Below are positions 34,252-42,906 of a stretch of DNA of 64,000 nucleotides, piece by piece. The stretch lies in the NCBI GenBank assembly GCA_947306175.1, contig CAMZFV010000009.1:16001-80000 (forward strand), written 5' to 3'. The translations under genes and the position numbers were made by a program. The notes beneath the pieces were generated by a model, which was not told the origin of the DNA, did no database searches, and worked only from the letters and a program-made list of their open reading frames with translations. Source of the stretch: an uncultured Prevotellaceae bacterium. GTDB lineage: Bacteria; Bacteroidota; Bacteroidia; Bacteroidales; Muribaculaceae. Each line of letters opens with the position of its first letter. The stretch's first letter is position 1.

Positions 34252-34782
34252 ATGAATCCGATTAGTCATATCCGCATCATATTGCTGCTGTTGCTGCTGT
34301 TGTTGGCGTCGTCCGTCGGCGCCATGGCGACGGCGGACAGGGTTGTTGTGACGAGCGGCCGGGTTGTATATGACTCGTTCGGCCGTGTGGTGGAGGTTTA
34401 CCACCCGACCGTTGACGGTGACACTGTGACCGCCTTCCGCTGCGCCATCGACACTGTTCCCCCGACCGTCACCGCGTACGACGTGCTTGACCGCCCCGTC
34501 AAGGTGACCTGTCCCGAGGGCAACGTCACAGAGACGGACTACAGCGTGTCCGGCCATGTCCAGGTGACGACGGTCACCGACGCGCTGGGCAACGTGAGCA
34601 AGACGCACGTGGACGGGAGCAGGCGGACGGTCAAGAGCATCCGTTTCGAGAGCCCGGGTTCCCAGGACTCCATCCTGACGCAGTTCACCTATGACGGCAT
34701 CGGCCGCCTAGTGGAGGTGCTGGACGCCGACAGCAACGTGACGTCGAGCAGTAAGAAAATAGGGACGTTTCTTTTGATGTAG
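34252..34782 (+). pseudogene. Truncated Rhs/YD-repeat protein with its own signal peptide
   Basis: From ATG 34252 it codes a signal peptide with a run of leucines (residues ~10-19), then about four YD-type units: 'YDSFGRVVEVYHPT', 'YDVLDRPVKVTCPEGN', 'TDALGNVSKTHVDG', 'YDGIGRLVEVLDADSN'. After ~170 residues it stops inside the second REP-like repeat (…KKIGTFLLM). Normal Rhs shells have over a thousand residues and end in a toxin. The segment is visibly G+C-rich between A+T-rich neighbours, like a transplanted piece of a toxin gene. Confidence 0.75.
34753..34781 (+). repeat. REP-like 29-base repeat, copy 2
   Basis: Differs from 33420-33448 by one base (ACGTTTC for ACGGTTC). It forms the last codons of the Rhs fragment, marking the truncation point. 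Confidence 0.6.
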
Positions 34783-34799
34783 AAAAACGAATTGAAAAT

Positions 34800-35327
34800 A
34801 TGAAACGATTTCTTATCATAGTCATCATCAGTATAGCTGCGATAATTGCCTTTTCTTGCATCTCGTGTCATTACAAGATGTCTGAAGGTGGGGCTGTCGT
34901 ACCGCACACCGAAGTAATCAAGAATCAGCATTATTATGACTCTATAATGGATTCCTTTCTGAATAGAATGGACGGCAAGAAAGAGCTGTCAAACCGAGAT
35001 ATAGCTGATATCTGCGACTTCTCTCTTCATAACTATGATGAGAGCCTTAGCGAATCGGTCGGTTATGAATTATTTCATCTTCTTAGAAATAATCCAACAA
35101 ACAACCGGGGATTCAAATCTTACCTGAATGCTCATCAATCGGAGAAATGCGACATACTCAGTGCATTAATCGCTTTGGTATCTATTGACATATTGGAGAA
35201 CAACTATGATTCTTTTGAATCATTTGTTAGTGACTTCCCATTGTTTGAGGACGAAGAATGTGCGGCAAAGACTTTTGCTGAGGTCAAAGAAAATGAGCTT
35301 ATGGAAACAAATAAATCCACCGATTAG
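34800..35327 (+). CDS. Lipoprotein, array gene
   Basis: 175 aa. The signal (MKRFLIIVIISIAAIIAFSC) has a lipobox with a second Cys three residues on. The mature part is helical and acidic ('ELSNRDIADICDFSLHNYDE' and 'FESFVSDFPLFEDEECAAKT'). It follows directly after the Rhs fragment, the position where an immunity gene is normally found, so it may be that toxin's immunity protein (inference). Confidence 0.6.
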   Translation: MKRFLIIVIISIAAIIAFSCISCHYKMSEGGAVVPHTEVIKNQHYYDSIMDSFLNRMDGKKELSNRDIADICDFSLHNYDESLSESVGYELFHLLRNNPTNNRGFKSYLNAHQSEKCDILSALIALVSIDILENNYDSFESFVSDFPLFEDEECAAKTFAEVKENELMETNKSTD

Positions 35328-35380
35328 TGGCTATATTATAAAAAAGCTAACTTATCAGTAAAAAAAATTGAACTGAGAAT

Positions 35381-36838
35381 ATGAAACGGCTTGTTTTATC
35401 ATTCATTATGGCTGGCTGCCTCGTTGGCATACTAAGCGCTCAGGAAGCATTTGACTCGTTATCCTATGCATTGGGTGATTATCACACTCGCCTTATAGCT
35501 GCTTCAAATCCCAATCTACAGTCTCCAGATGACTACGAGGGATATATTCGTGGCCTTCAAGAAAACTTATACATGTTCAAACAGGATAGTATCAGGGCAA
35601 AATACTATGGAAGTGGGCTGGAAACCGGCATGTATGTCTTGATGATGTTGGAAAATAACCCAGTACTTACTAGTGATTGTATTTATAAGAACTGTATAAT
35701 AAATGGAGTGCGAAAGGTTATAAATGGAGAGGTTTGCCTACCCCAAGACACAATTGGTGTAGATTTGTTTTTAACCCAATTTGAGGATATTGGCAGTAGC
35801 AAGAATCACCACGAAGAGACGTGCCAATTATGCAGTGCCTTTGGTGTCATGTTGGCTATGTATCCCGAATCGGCCGAATCATATGATTTACAGTTTATCG
35901 GTCCCGACAGTATAGTCAACCATCAAGCCTATGCTAATGGTATTTTGGAAATGCTTAAGAATGACGACAGTTATACTATTGGCAAATTGTATGCGTACAT
36001 GATTTTGTCAACTCTAGATCAGATGTCAGGATCTGGTAGACATAATTATGATTTCGAAGTTATGGTTGATGCCGCACGCGCTGCATTAGGGCTGACCGAG
36101 CGCAAAATGTCGTTTGAAGAAGTGAATCGATTTTTCATGAATGGATTATCATATCAGCAGCCGATCGAGAATGGAAACAACGATGAAAACATTGCTGATG
36201 AAACCATCGTGGCTATTGATGATGTAGAAAAAGATGAATCAAAAGAACTGTTAAGAAATCCTATAGTTCAAGGCTATAGCCTTAGCGGACGGCTTACCAT
36301 CAAGGGGACCAAGGGCAAAAAGAATCCAGCCATGGTGTGGACCGTCACACTAACTGACTGTGACAGTCTCATCCACATGATCACTGTTACTGACCAGAAT
36401 GGAGAATACCGTTTTGATAATTTGCCGTCAGGTTCCTATAAGGTTAAATTTATAGAGCCCTTAGGTCTGAAGCGCGTGTATCAAGTCAAGTTGAAGAACA
36501 AGGATAAAGCATTCAACCAAACTTTCAAAGAAGACGGTTCAGATTATGTCAGCCAAGCCCAAAGGGACATTTTTATGGGATGTCCTGTAATTCATGTTGT
36601 TCAAGGTGATATACAAGCGGTCTATGTTGGTGAATATGACTATAAGAGTTTTTATGAAAAATTTGGTGTGCGGATTGTCGACTGGGGTGATGTCATCCCG
36701 TGTGATCCACAAGTGTTCGCTAACTATAATAAGAGGATTTTCGATTATCTGGATGAAACATTTGGTGACGAATGGCGTAGCACTGAATGGTTACAAATCC
36801 TCAAGACTGTCGAGGGCTTTAATTATTGGCGTCCATAA
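35381..36838 (+). CDS. Large secreted protein, paralogue of the gene at 61613
   Basis: 485 aa. A signal peptide (ending LSAQEA) precedes an FKBP-N-terminal-like opening ('FDSLSYALGDYHTRLIAA') and a helical body. A CNA-B/carboxypeptidase-regulatory-type beta domain is at ~305-375 ('VTVTDQNGEYRFDNLPSGSY'), followed by a C-terminal domain. 61613-63196 shares the layout: 'LDSLSYAYGD', 'FIRGIEDDLLNLKYTQDSI' versus 'YIRGLQENLYMFKQDSI', 'ARAALGLTERKMS' versus 'CRAAAGLAERKIS'. No catalytic PPIase domain is visible. Role unknown; it may be a large envelope protein of the array. Confidence 0.7.
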   Translation: MKRLVLSFIMAGCLVGILSAQEAFDSLSYALGDYHTRLIAASNPNLQSPDDYEGYIRGLQENLYMFKQDSIRAKYYGSGLETGMYVLMMLENNPVLTSDCIYKNCIINGVRKVINGEVCLPQDTIGVDLFLTQFEDIGSSKNHHEETCQLCSAFGVMLAMYPESAESYDLQFIGPDSIVNHQAYANGILEMLKNDDSYTIGKLYAYMILSTLDQMSGSGRHNYDFEVMVDAARAALGLTERKMSFEEVNRFFMNGLSYQQPIENGNNDENIADETIVAIDDVEKDESKELLRNPIVQGYSLSGRLTIKGTKGKKNPAMVWTVTLTDCDSLIHMITVTDQNGEYRFDNLPSGSYKVKFIEPLGLKRVYQVKLKNKDKAFNQTFKEDGSDYVSQAQRDIFMGCPVIHVVQGDIQAVYVGEYDYKSFYEKFGVRIVDWGDVIPCDPQVFANYNKRIFDYLDETFGDEWRSTEWLQILKTVEGFNYWRP

Positions 36839-36865
36839 ATAAGAACTATAAAACCAACTTATCAA

Positions 36866-37414
36866 ATGAAGCAACATATCAATATAGTCGTCATTATTCT
36901 CATTGGCGTTCTCATCGCTCCATGCTATGCGTGTTCCAGAGGCGGTAGTATCGTTGATCAAGGTAAATGGACAAAGATATCTTCGTTCGAAGATTCCGTA
37001 GTAAAAGACACTTACGCCCTTATAGACGGTAAAATATACTATGGCGGCTTTGACCGTGCATTCTACGACAGTGTCCTTTGTTCAAGGCCTGAAGCCGATT
37101 TGCCATATTTGAAAGAGGCAGATGTGGAAACATTTGAAGTCTGTGAAAATTCGTGTTATGCCAGGGATGCTCATCATGTTTATGCACCGTTACAGCTTGA
37201 ATACCTGGATGGAGAAAAGTATGGAGGATACTATGCTGTGCAATATGTCATCAAGAATGCTGATCCTCAAAACTTCAAAATCATCCGAAACAATTATGCT
37301 GTCAGTGGTCATCACATGTATTATGAAGGCCAAGAGATTTCATGGCGAGACGATGTTCTTGATCCCTCTATACCAATCAACGATGATTTCATTCTCCTGA
37401 ATGAGTACAAATGA
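36866..37414 (+). CDS. DKNYY-type lipoprotein
   Basis: 182 aa. The signal ends 'IAPCYACS' (lipobox-like). The mature part shows the DKNYY-family rhythm of short strands with an acidic-aromatic turn: 'CYARDAHHVYAPLQLEYLDG', 'ADPQNFKIIRNNYAVSGHHM', 'YYEGQEISWRD'. The family's function is unknown. A longer relative is at 40296. Confidence 0.65.
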   Translation: MKQHINIVVIILIGVLIAPCYACSRGGSIVDQGKWTKISSFEDSVVKDTYALIDGKIYYGGFDRAFYDSVLCSRPEADLPYLKEADVETFEVCENSCYARDAHHVYAPLQLEYLDGEKYGGYYAVQYVIKNADPQNFKIIRNNYAVSGHHMYYEGQEISWRDDVLDPSIPINDDFILLNEYK

Positions 37415-37507
37415 AAAGCAAGAACAAAACAAATTATACATCAAAACGGTCCCTTTTTCTTTCTAAATATATAAAAATTATCCTGAGATATTAAAAGCTT
37501 TGGGCTT

Positions 37508-38284
37508 ATGAAAACTATACGACAAATATCGGGCTATTGGGAACCTAATCAAATCAGAATTCTTCATGATTTTGGCATTGATGTGAATGAAGGTATTCAG
37601 AGCTTTATTATTGAAGAAGATGAAGTGTATCATCAGTTGGAACCTCTTCTGGCAGAGTGGAATATATTGAATACACGCAGTTTCATTTTCTCTGATCAAG
37701 AGATTAAGACTGCATCGTATTGTGTTCTGAAAGGATGGCATGAAGTAGGTTATCCTATGCCCGATGGCAACAATGGTTATATACATTTGACTTATGACGA
37801 CTGTAAGTTGTGTCATCATTGTTTTTGCGGCTTGGTACAAAAGAGTTCATTCAGAATCAAGATTATTCCCAAGTGGAACATCTGGGGTCTTAATTGGATT
37901 TATGATGAACTATTTACAAGAAGAGAGATATATGATGACTTTTTTTCTTCATATGGCATTGGCTATAAGGATGTTAGAGACTATAAAACTGACAACATCA
38001 TAAATGGTGTAGTACAATTATTGATACCGGTTGCTGATGAATCTCTTGATTTGTCGAAATATGATAAAACCATTTGTTCTGTCTGTGGAATGACAAAATA
38101 TGGGGCCAAAGATAACGGTTTCTTTCCAGTATATAAAAATCAGACATTTCATATATTTAAAACGAAAGAGTTCTTTGGCTATGATGGGAATTGTTTTAGG
38201 AAAATTATAGTTTCTTCAGATATGCGAGAAGCCCTTGTAGAGAGGAAACTATTCAAACTGCATGATTTTATACCATGTAAGTGA
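37508..38284 (+). CDS. Soluble CXXCG-type protein, candidate immunity protein
   Basis: 258 aa, with no signal peptide. Two Cys clusters, 'CKLCHHCFCG' and 'CSVCGMTKYG', and a C-terminal segment 'IIVSSDMREALVERKLFKLH' resemble double-CXXCG-motif or Imm11-like proteins, which occur as immunity partners. The match is by eye and modest. A partial inverted REP-like repeat precedes it (near 37437-37462). Confidence 0.5.
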   Translation: MKTIRQISGYWEPNQIRILHDFGIDVNEGIQSFIIEEDEVYHQLEPLLAEWNILNTRSFIFSDQEIKTASYCVLKGWHEVGYPMPDGNNGYIHLTYDDCKLCHHCFCGLVQKSSFRIKIIPKWNIWGLNWIYDELFTRREIYDDFFSSYGIGYKDVRDYKTDNIINGVVQLLIPVADESLDLSKYDKTICSVCGMTKYGAKDNGFFPVYKNQTFHIFKTKEFFGYDGNCFRKIIVSSDMREALVERKLFKLHDFIPCK

Positions 38285-39249
38285 AATCTATAAAACTTAA
38301 GAGTAAGGAACAGTTATCAATCATGATTCTAAACAAGAAATACAAAATAGTCACCTCTAATCCCTATACCAATGAAGTCTTACATGGTAGAGGGTTAGTC
38401 ATAAGATCAAAATGGAAAGATTCTTATGCTACCGCCATTGCTAATCACGGTATCAAACATCTGTTCCTAAACTATAGCTTAGGATGGGAATGTGATGATT
38501 ATTCTTTCCTTGCCTCAATGACTGGAATAAAAAGTGTTGATATCATCGACTGCCATTCTCGAGGAATCGAGGCCATTGAATATCTTGCCGACATCGAGAC
38601 ATTAAGTCTGAATGTACCTGATGCTTATGACATTGATTATCGTAAGTTCAATGGCTTGAAGACTCTCTTTTGTTACGGGAGAAAAACTAATGGATCTTTG
38701 TATGAGTGCAGATCTTTAGAAGAATTGTATATCGATGAGTTTCGGAGTGCCAATAGTCAACTAATTGGGTATTTGAGAAGTCTCAAAAGATTGACTATTG
38801 CTAATTCAGATTTATCAGATTTGAGCTTTTTATGTGGTCTGAATGAGCTAACTCATTTGGCTCTTATTAATTGTAAAGCGATTACATCATTCAAGCCTAT
38901 TTCATTCCTTCACTATCTCAATAGATTGGAGATTAGAGGTTCGAGAATTCATGACGTTTCTTTCTTGGGGGATGTTACATCATTATCATTAGAAACGTTA
39001 ATAATTGAGACTGATTATTTGGATTCGATAGGCCCGATGAAGAATCTGACATCTTTGAAAGCACTTGCTCTTATTGGCAGCAAGATGGTAATCAAGGATG
39101 GCGATTTAACTGCGATTAATTCATTGAAGAATCTTTCAATGCTTAATATCCCAAACAGGATGATATATAGTCATCAGATTCACAATTATTGGAACTGGAA
39201 AGACTATGGGGCACATTCTCAGGTCTGGATAACACCCAAGACCAAATGA
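38281..39249 (+). CDS. Leucine-rich-repeat protein
   Basis: 322 aa, from a GTG overlapping the previous stop by 4 bases; an internal ATG is possible. Residues ~60-285 carry LRRs of the internalin/PPP1R42 style ('SLKRLTIANSDLSDLSFLCG', 'LNELTHLALINCKAITSFKP', 'LNRLEIRGSRIHDVSFLGDV'). There is no signal peptide, so it is probably cytoplasmic and protein-binding. Coupling to the CXXCG protein suggests a shared operon. Confidence 0.7.
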   Translation: MKSIKLKSKEQLSIMILNKKYKIVTSNPYTNEVLHGRGLVIRSKWKDSYATAIANHGIKHLFLNYSLGWECDDYSFLASMTGIKSVDIIDCHSRGIEAIEYLADIETLSLNVPDAYDIDYRKFNGLKTLFCYGRKTNGSLYECRSLEELYIDEFRSANSQLIGYLRSLKRLTIANSDLSDLSFLCGLNELTHLALINCKAITSFKPISFLHYLNRLEIRGSRIHDVSFLGDVTSLSLETLIIETDYLDSIGPMKNLTSLKALALIGSKMVIKDGDLTAINSLKNLSMLNIPNRMIYSHQIHNYWNWKDYGAHSQVWITPKTK

Positions 39250-39329
39250 GCGATTAATATGTTTAATTCGTGGTGTGTTTAAGGTTGAAAAGATTGGATT
39301 ACTCTGCCATAATCTATTAGTAAGACAAA

Positions 39330-39866
39330 ATGAAACAGTTCTTCAACATAGTTAGACCTTTGAAAAAGGTGTTAGGCTTCAAAGGAGCGTCGCCCCAAGA
39401 GAAAACTGAAGCTTTTTCAGAAACAGATCGTTTTAAGGCATGTGGCGTCTTTATGACAACTACAGCCTATAAAGTGGTGACTGAGTACAACCTTGATTAT
39501 GGTTACTACCGCTCTGCGGAACCATTTTTCGTTGTCAAAACTGAAAAGGAGTTGTTGAAGGCAATTAAAGATGCACTTGAAGCCAGTTGGTACGTCGGTG
39601 CTTGTATCAACCTTTCAACCAAGGATTACTTGAAACGCTTGAAGGAACGGTCATTCAAGCATCTATATCACAACTCCACAAGTTGCTTTATTAGATTAAA
39701 AGGCAATAGGTTAGAAATAACAAAGTATGAGTTGCATCCCAGTGGCCACTATCTTCAAGAGAACCTTGATAAGGTCAATCTCTTGATTGACGAAGTGGGT
39801 TGGGATGGTGCACTACAGGTCATTTTGAACATCCTCAATCAAGAAAACGATTCAAAAAGCAGATGA
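39330..39866 (+). CDS. CdiI-like immunity candidate
   Basis: 178 aa, with no signal peptide. Pattern: 'TTTAYKVVTEYNLDYGYYRS' and 'AEPFFVVKTEKELLKAIKDA', then 'LKRLKERSFKHLYHNSTSCF' and 'IRLKGNRLEITKYELHPSGH'. It resembles contact-dependent-inhibition immunity (CdiI) proteins of Bacteroidota. I hold this at moderate-to-low certainty. The ATGA overlap couples it to the next membrane gene. Confidence 0.5.
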   Translation: MKQFFNIVRPLKKVLGFKGASPQEKTEAFSETDRFKACGVFMTTTAYKVVTEYNLDYGYYRSAEPFFVVKTEKELLKAIKDALEASWYVGACINLSTKDYLKRLKERSFKHLYHNSTSCFIRLKGNRLEITKYELHPSGHYLQENLDKVNLLIDEVGWDGALQVILNILNQENDSKSR

Positions 39867-40210
39867 AACTGATATTTAAAATAATCCTTACTGAGTTGAT
39901 GCTGTGCTTTATCTACATGCTTGTGGTTAGTGCAGTGAATGCTTGCTTTCCGTTCTTAGTACGCGGATATGAACCGGGCGGAACAACAATCTTCGGGCTG
40001 GCAGTATTGTTTGTAGCTCAGTTTGCCAGTTTGATTTTATTGGGCTATTTGAAACCTCTGTGGTTCGGGGTCATTCCCGCAGCGCTCATAGTATGGTATT
40101 GGATAAACGCAATGTCAGGTATGCCTCACCGCTCATGGGCATTCATGGCGTTATCGCTGGCGCTTTTTGCAATACACTTTTATGTCATGAAAAGGATCCT
40201 GCGAGAGTAA
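39863..40210 (+). CDS. Small multi-TM protein
   Basis: 115 aa from the ATG that overlaps the previous stop (ATGA). It has four TM segments ('IILTELMLCFIYMLVVSAV', 'FGLAVLFVAQFASLILLGYL', 'WFGVIPAALIVWYWI', 'WAFMALSLALFAIHFYVM'). The longer frame from 39800 would overlap the upstream gene without an RNA signal. Function unknown. Confidence 0.65.
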   Translation: MKLIFKIILTELMLCFIYMLVVSAVNACFPFLVRGYEPGGTTIFGLAVLFVAQFASLILLGYLKPLWFGVIPAALIVWYWINAMSGMPHRSWAFMALSLALFAIHFYVMKRILRE

Positions 40211-40295
40211 CATTAGCTTTCACAGAAATGAAGTCTATATTGGCAAAAATGATAAAAACTCAATTGTGTTTTTCAACATATACAAAAAGAAGGCT

Positions 40296-41327
40296 ATGAA
40301 TAAGTGGGTTAAAATCTTCATTATCGTAATACTTATACTTTGGGTAGGGATGTACTTTGGTACTCTTTTCCCGATTCCTCGGGGACATTGCATTAATGCT
40401 AACCAAAGTAAATACTATTTTAAGAATATCTGGGGTGTTTATTATATCTCAGTAGAACATCGCCTTAATTTGATTGAATTTGGTCATTGGGGTTATCTGA
40501 AGGGTGTCGATTACAATAGTTTTGTTATTCTTGATAGTGATTGGGCCAAAGACAAAAACACGGTTTGGAATGGCTCTGATGTCTTGCACGGTGCCGATGT
40601 GGCCTCTTTCCATATTGACAAAAGTGGTCTTGCCAAAGACCGATTCCATGTTTATGTGTATGACCCATATCAACTCAAGATGCGTCCCACAGTTTGTGGG
40701 ATTGATGTTGAAACAGCTGAGCATTTTGTGTTTAAGCATAATGGGCAAGACTGGACTTGGTTGCGAGATGATAAACATGTCTATCTTGATGAGCAGGTGG
40801 TAGATGTTGATAGGGATTCATTTAAGCCACTGGGCGATTCTTATTGGTGGATTGATAAGGATTGGGTTTATAATGACTATTGGGATCCTGAAATCAAGAG
40901 AAATGTATTGGCAAAGGTGGATTCGGTTCATGCCCCATTAGACACGTTCTCTCCTGGATGTCACTATTTAAGAAATGGCTCTAATATAATCTTTCTTGGG
41001 AAAGTGATACTCCGAAATGTTGAGTTGAAGCGATTTGAAGAGGTGGGCGTTGACAAGTGCATCATCAATGATATGCTTTTTGATAATGGCGAGCAGATTC
41101 TTAAGGATTCACTCAATGTGAACGAAGCACATTTCTATTTCTATGGACACATAGCGGCCGATAAGCGGCACGTTTTCTATGGACGTGAGTTACTCAAGGA
41201 TGTTGATGCCGCTTCATTCCGTGAAATAAGCGATGAGGTATTTGAAGACAGGAACTATATCTACACAATCAATATCGAGTCTATGAATACGTCTTATCCT
41301 TTTGACAAAAAGAAAAAGAATCAATGA
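40296..41327 (+). CDS. DKNYY-domain membrane-anchored protein
   Basis: 343 aa from ATG 40296. One N-terminal TM anchor (KWVKIFIIVILILWVGMYF) precedes repeated DKNYY-like units ('DSDWAKDKNTVWNGSDVLHG', 'GLAKDRFHVYVYDPYQ', 'LRDDKHVYLDEQVVDVDRDS', 'IAADKRHVFYGRELLKDVDA'). It should lie on the periplasmic face. It is related in style to the gene at 36866 and overlaps the next small gene by 4 bases. Confidence 0.75.
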   Translation: MNKWVKIFIIVILILWVGMYFGTLFPIPRGHCINANQSKYYFKNIWGVYYISVEHRLNLIEFGHWGYLKGVDYNSFVILDSDWAKDKNTVWNGSDVLHGADVASFHIDKSGLAKDRFHVYVYDPYQLKMRPTVCGIDVETAEHFVFKHNGQDWTWLRDDKHVYLDEQVVDVDRDSFKPLGDSYWWIDKDWVYNDYWDPEIKRNVLAKVDSVHAPLDTFSPGCHYLRNGSNIIFLGKVILRNVELKRFEEVGVDKCIINDMLFDNGEQILKDSLNVNEAHFYFYGHIAADKRHVFYGRELLKDVDAASFREISDEVFEDRNYIYTINIESMNTSYPFDKKKKNQ

Positions 41328-41518
41328 AAACTACAAGAACGATGGAAACAATTAAGACACTTTTGAAATGTTGTTTGACATTTGTTGTTATGTTAATTGG
41401 GGCATACGCAGCGATGTTTGCCTTTGATTCGTCTTCATGGATTAGCAGTCTGAGTATACTGGTGCCTATCGTCTTGTTTATGGGTGCAATACTATATCTC
41501 ATTTGGAAAAAGGACTGA
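41324..41518 (+). CDS. Two-TM small protein
   Basis: 64 aa with two hydrophobic helices ('CCLTFVVMLIGAYAAMFAF', 'LSILVPIVLFMGAILYLIW') and a KKD end. The ATGA overlap with the DKNYY gene indicates coupling. Function unknown. Confidence 0.6.
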   Translation: MKTTRTMETIKTLLKCCLTFVVMLIGAYAAMFAFDSSSWISSLSILVPIVLFMGAILYLIWKKD

Positions 41519-41539
41519 CCTTACATCAAATTAAAGGTT

Positions 41540-41679
41540 CATTTGAAGATAAACAATTCATAGAAAAGGAGTGGAAGGTCAAGCAAATTAAGACAATCCA
41601 AATCCACCCTGAAGGAAAGAGAGCTCTTGACACAAAAGGTAAGCCTCACCAAATTCGCCTAAGTATCGAGACGGAATAG
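41540..41679 (+). pseudogene. Tail remnant of a copy of the lipoprotein gene at 43495
   Basis: It reads, without a start, 'DKQFIEKEWKVKQIKTIQIH' and 'PEGKRALDTKGKPHQIRLSI' to a TAG, matching the last ~45 residues of the 43495-44475 product with a few changes. The next gene, 41697, is likewise a copy of 44492. The two-gene block was therefore duplicated and the first gene of this copy largely lost. Confidence 0.8.
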
Positions 41680-41696
41680 AGCAAAGGTATTAGATT

Positions 41697-42215
41697 ATGC
41701 GAAGAATTTTGATGATCATATTAGGGTTTATACTTGCCATTGCTTGCTTTGTCGCATTTGTGTATCTGTTCCAACCTACGGGATCGTTCTTCTGTGACTT
41801 CTCAAGCGATGACGCTACCGAACATTCTTTCAACGATACAGTCTTTTATCTCTTTCAAGACGTACCCATTGAAGATGCCAGAGTCTATATTGCTGTGGCT
41901 CCTGATGATAGAGACAACCTGCCATTTTTGCAGGGCTACTCTAATGTGATATATTCATCACGCCCTGATGTCGTGAAGGAATTTGCCAAATCGGCGGTAT
42001 TCAAAAAGACCTCTGGCGATTTGACTACCGTCCAGAGTTGGCTTTACATCACCAATGGCAATAAGGTTGTATTTAAGTCACCAATTGTTATTTCATCGAC
42101 TTGCGTGGGTCTTCAGAATAGTTCAACAGGTTGGGCCGAAGCACAAAACCCTTCTGCCCTTCTTGAAATACTGGCTCTTTTTGACTCGCCAACCATACCG
42201 ATCTTTTTGTTTTAA
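41697..42215 (+). CDS. Membrane-anchored protein, duplicate of 44492
   Basis: 172 aa. One N-terminal TM/signal anchor (MRRILMIILGFILAIACFVA) precedes a soluble domain with 'VPIEDARVYIAVAPDDRDNL' and 'VFKSPIVISSTCVGLQNSST', ending in FLF. Roughly nine residues in ten match the protein at 44492-45010. The pair may protect against related toxin variants (inference). Confidence 0.7.
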   Translation: MRRILMIILGFILAIACFVAFVYLFQPTGSFFCDFSSDDATEHSFNDTVFYLFQDVPIEDARVYIAVAPDDRDNLPFLQGYSNVIYSSRPDVVKEFAKSAVFKKTSGDLTTVQSWLYITNGNKVVFKSPIVISSTCVGLQNSSTGWAEAQNPSALLEILALFDSPTIPIFLF

Positions 42216-42247
42216 ACATATAGCTTGATTGAATCCACAAAAGTAGC

Positions 42248-42256
42248 TAACTTTGT
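42248..42256 (+). promoter_or_regulatory. -7 box TAACTTTGT
   Basis: TAnnTTTG match 22 bases before the ATG of the lipoprotein at 42279. Confidence 0.5.
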
Positions 42257-42278
42257 TACTATCAATAAATGAATTCAT

Positions 42279-42857
42279 ATGAAACAGTTCATCAACAGAA
42301 CCGCCTCATTATTACTTATAGCGTCAATAATTCTATTCTGTTCATGTTCACGAAATATGGAGAGTAAGGAAGGGAGTGACAATACAGCGAACGATAACAT
42401 AGTGAAAGAGTTGTCGCTTTCTAAAGATTTAGGCTTGGACAGTGTCGTTATTTTTTGTGATGTAAACATGTGGGTTAGTGAATTCAGATTCCTGATGAAG
42501 GATTCTGTAACTATGTTATTTGGGAGAGTGTATTTTGAAAAATGGAAATCGCCAATTGAATTATCGGAGAAAGATAGAAACCAATTAATTGATTACATTA
42601 ATGGCTTCTTTGTCAGTAAAGACTACGATATCATTGCCAGAAAGCATAAAACCAATGAATTTATTGAAGGTGAATTCACCGAGATTGATGTTATCTTATA
42701 TAGAGATGGGAAAAAGAATAAAAACCATATAAGTACAAGACCCACTACTCTAGATGGATATTCTATTGAATTCTCAAAAGAGTTTCAAGATTTTAGGCAT
42801 ATGCTTCATGAATTGGCTCTAGAGTATAGAAAATCAGTTATTGATAATGGAGACTAA
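42279..42857 (+). CDS. Lipoprotein, duplicate of 47343
   Basis: 192 aa. The lipoprotein signal is 'LLLIASIILFCSCS'. The mature domain has 'DLGLDSVVIFCDVNMW', 'ELSEKDRNQLIDYINGFFVS' and 'GEFTEIDVILYRDGKKN'. It is nearly the same as 47343-47921, with most differences near the lipobox and in residues 65-85. Both copies are followed by a similar TAACTTTGC promoter but by different downstream genes. Periplasmic; function unknown. Confidence 0.7.
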   Translation: MKQFINRTASLLLIASIILFCSCSRNMESKEGSDNTANDNIVKELSLSKDLGLDSVVIFCDVNMWVSEFRFLMKDSVTMLFGRVYFEKWKSPIELSEKDRNQLIDYINGFFVSKDYDIIARKHKTNEFIEGEFTEIDVILYRDGKKNKNHISTRPTTLDGYSIEFSKEFQDFRHMLHELALEYRKSVIDNGD

Positions 42858-42876
42858 AGAAAACAAGAATATTCAC

Positions 42877-42885
42877 TAACTTTGC
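42877..42885 (+). promoter_or_regulatory. -7 box TAACTTTGC with shared downstream leader
   Basis: The box and the bases after it (CATAATCTTAAATGGAACGA before ATG) recur almost exactly at 51437-51470, and in part at 47941. Confidence 0.65.
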
Positions 42886-42906
42886 CATAATCTTAAATGG
42901 AACGAA

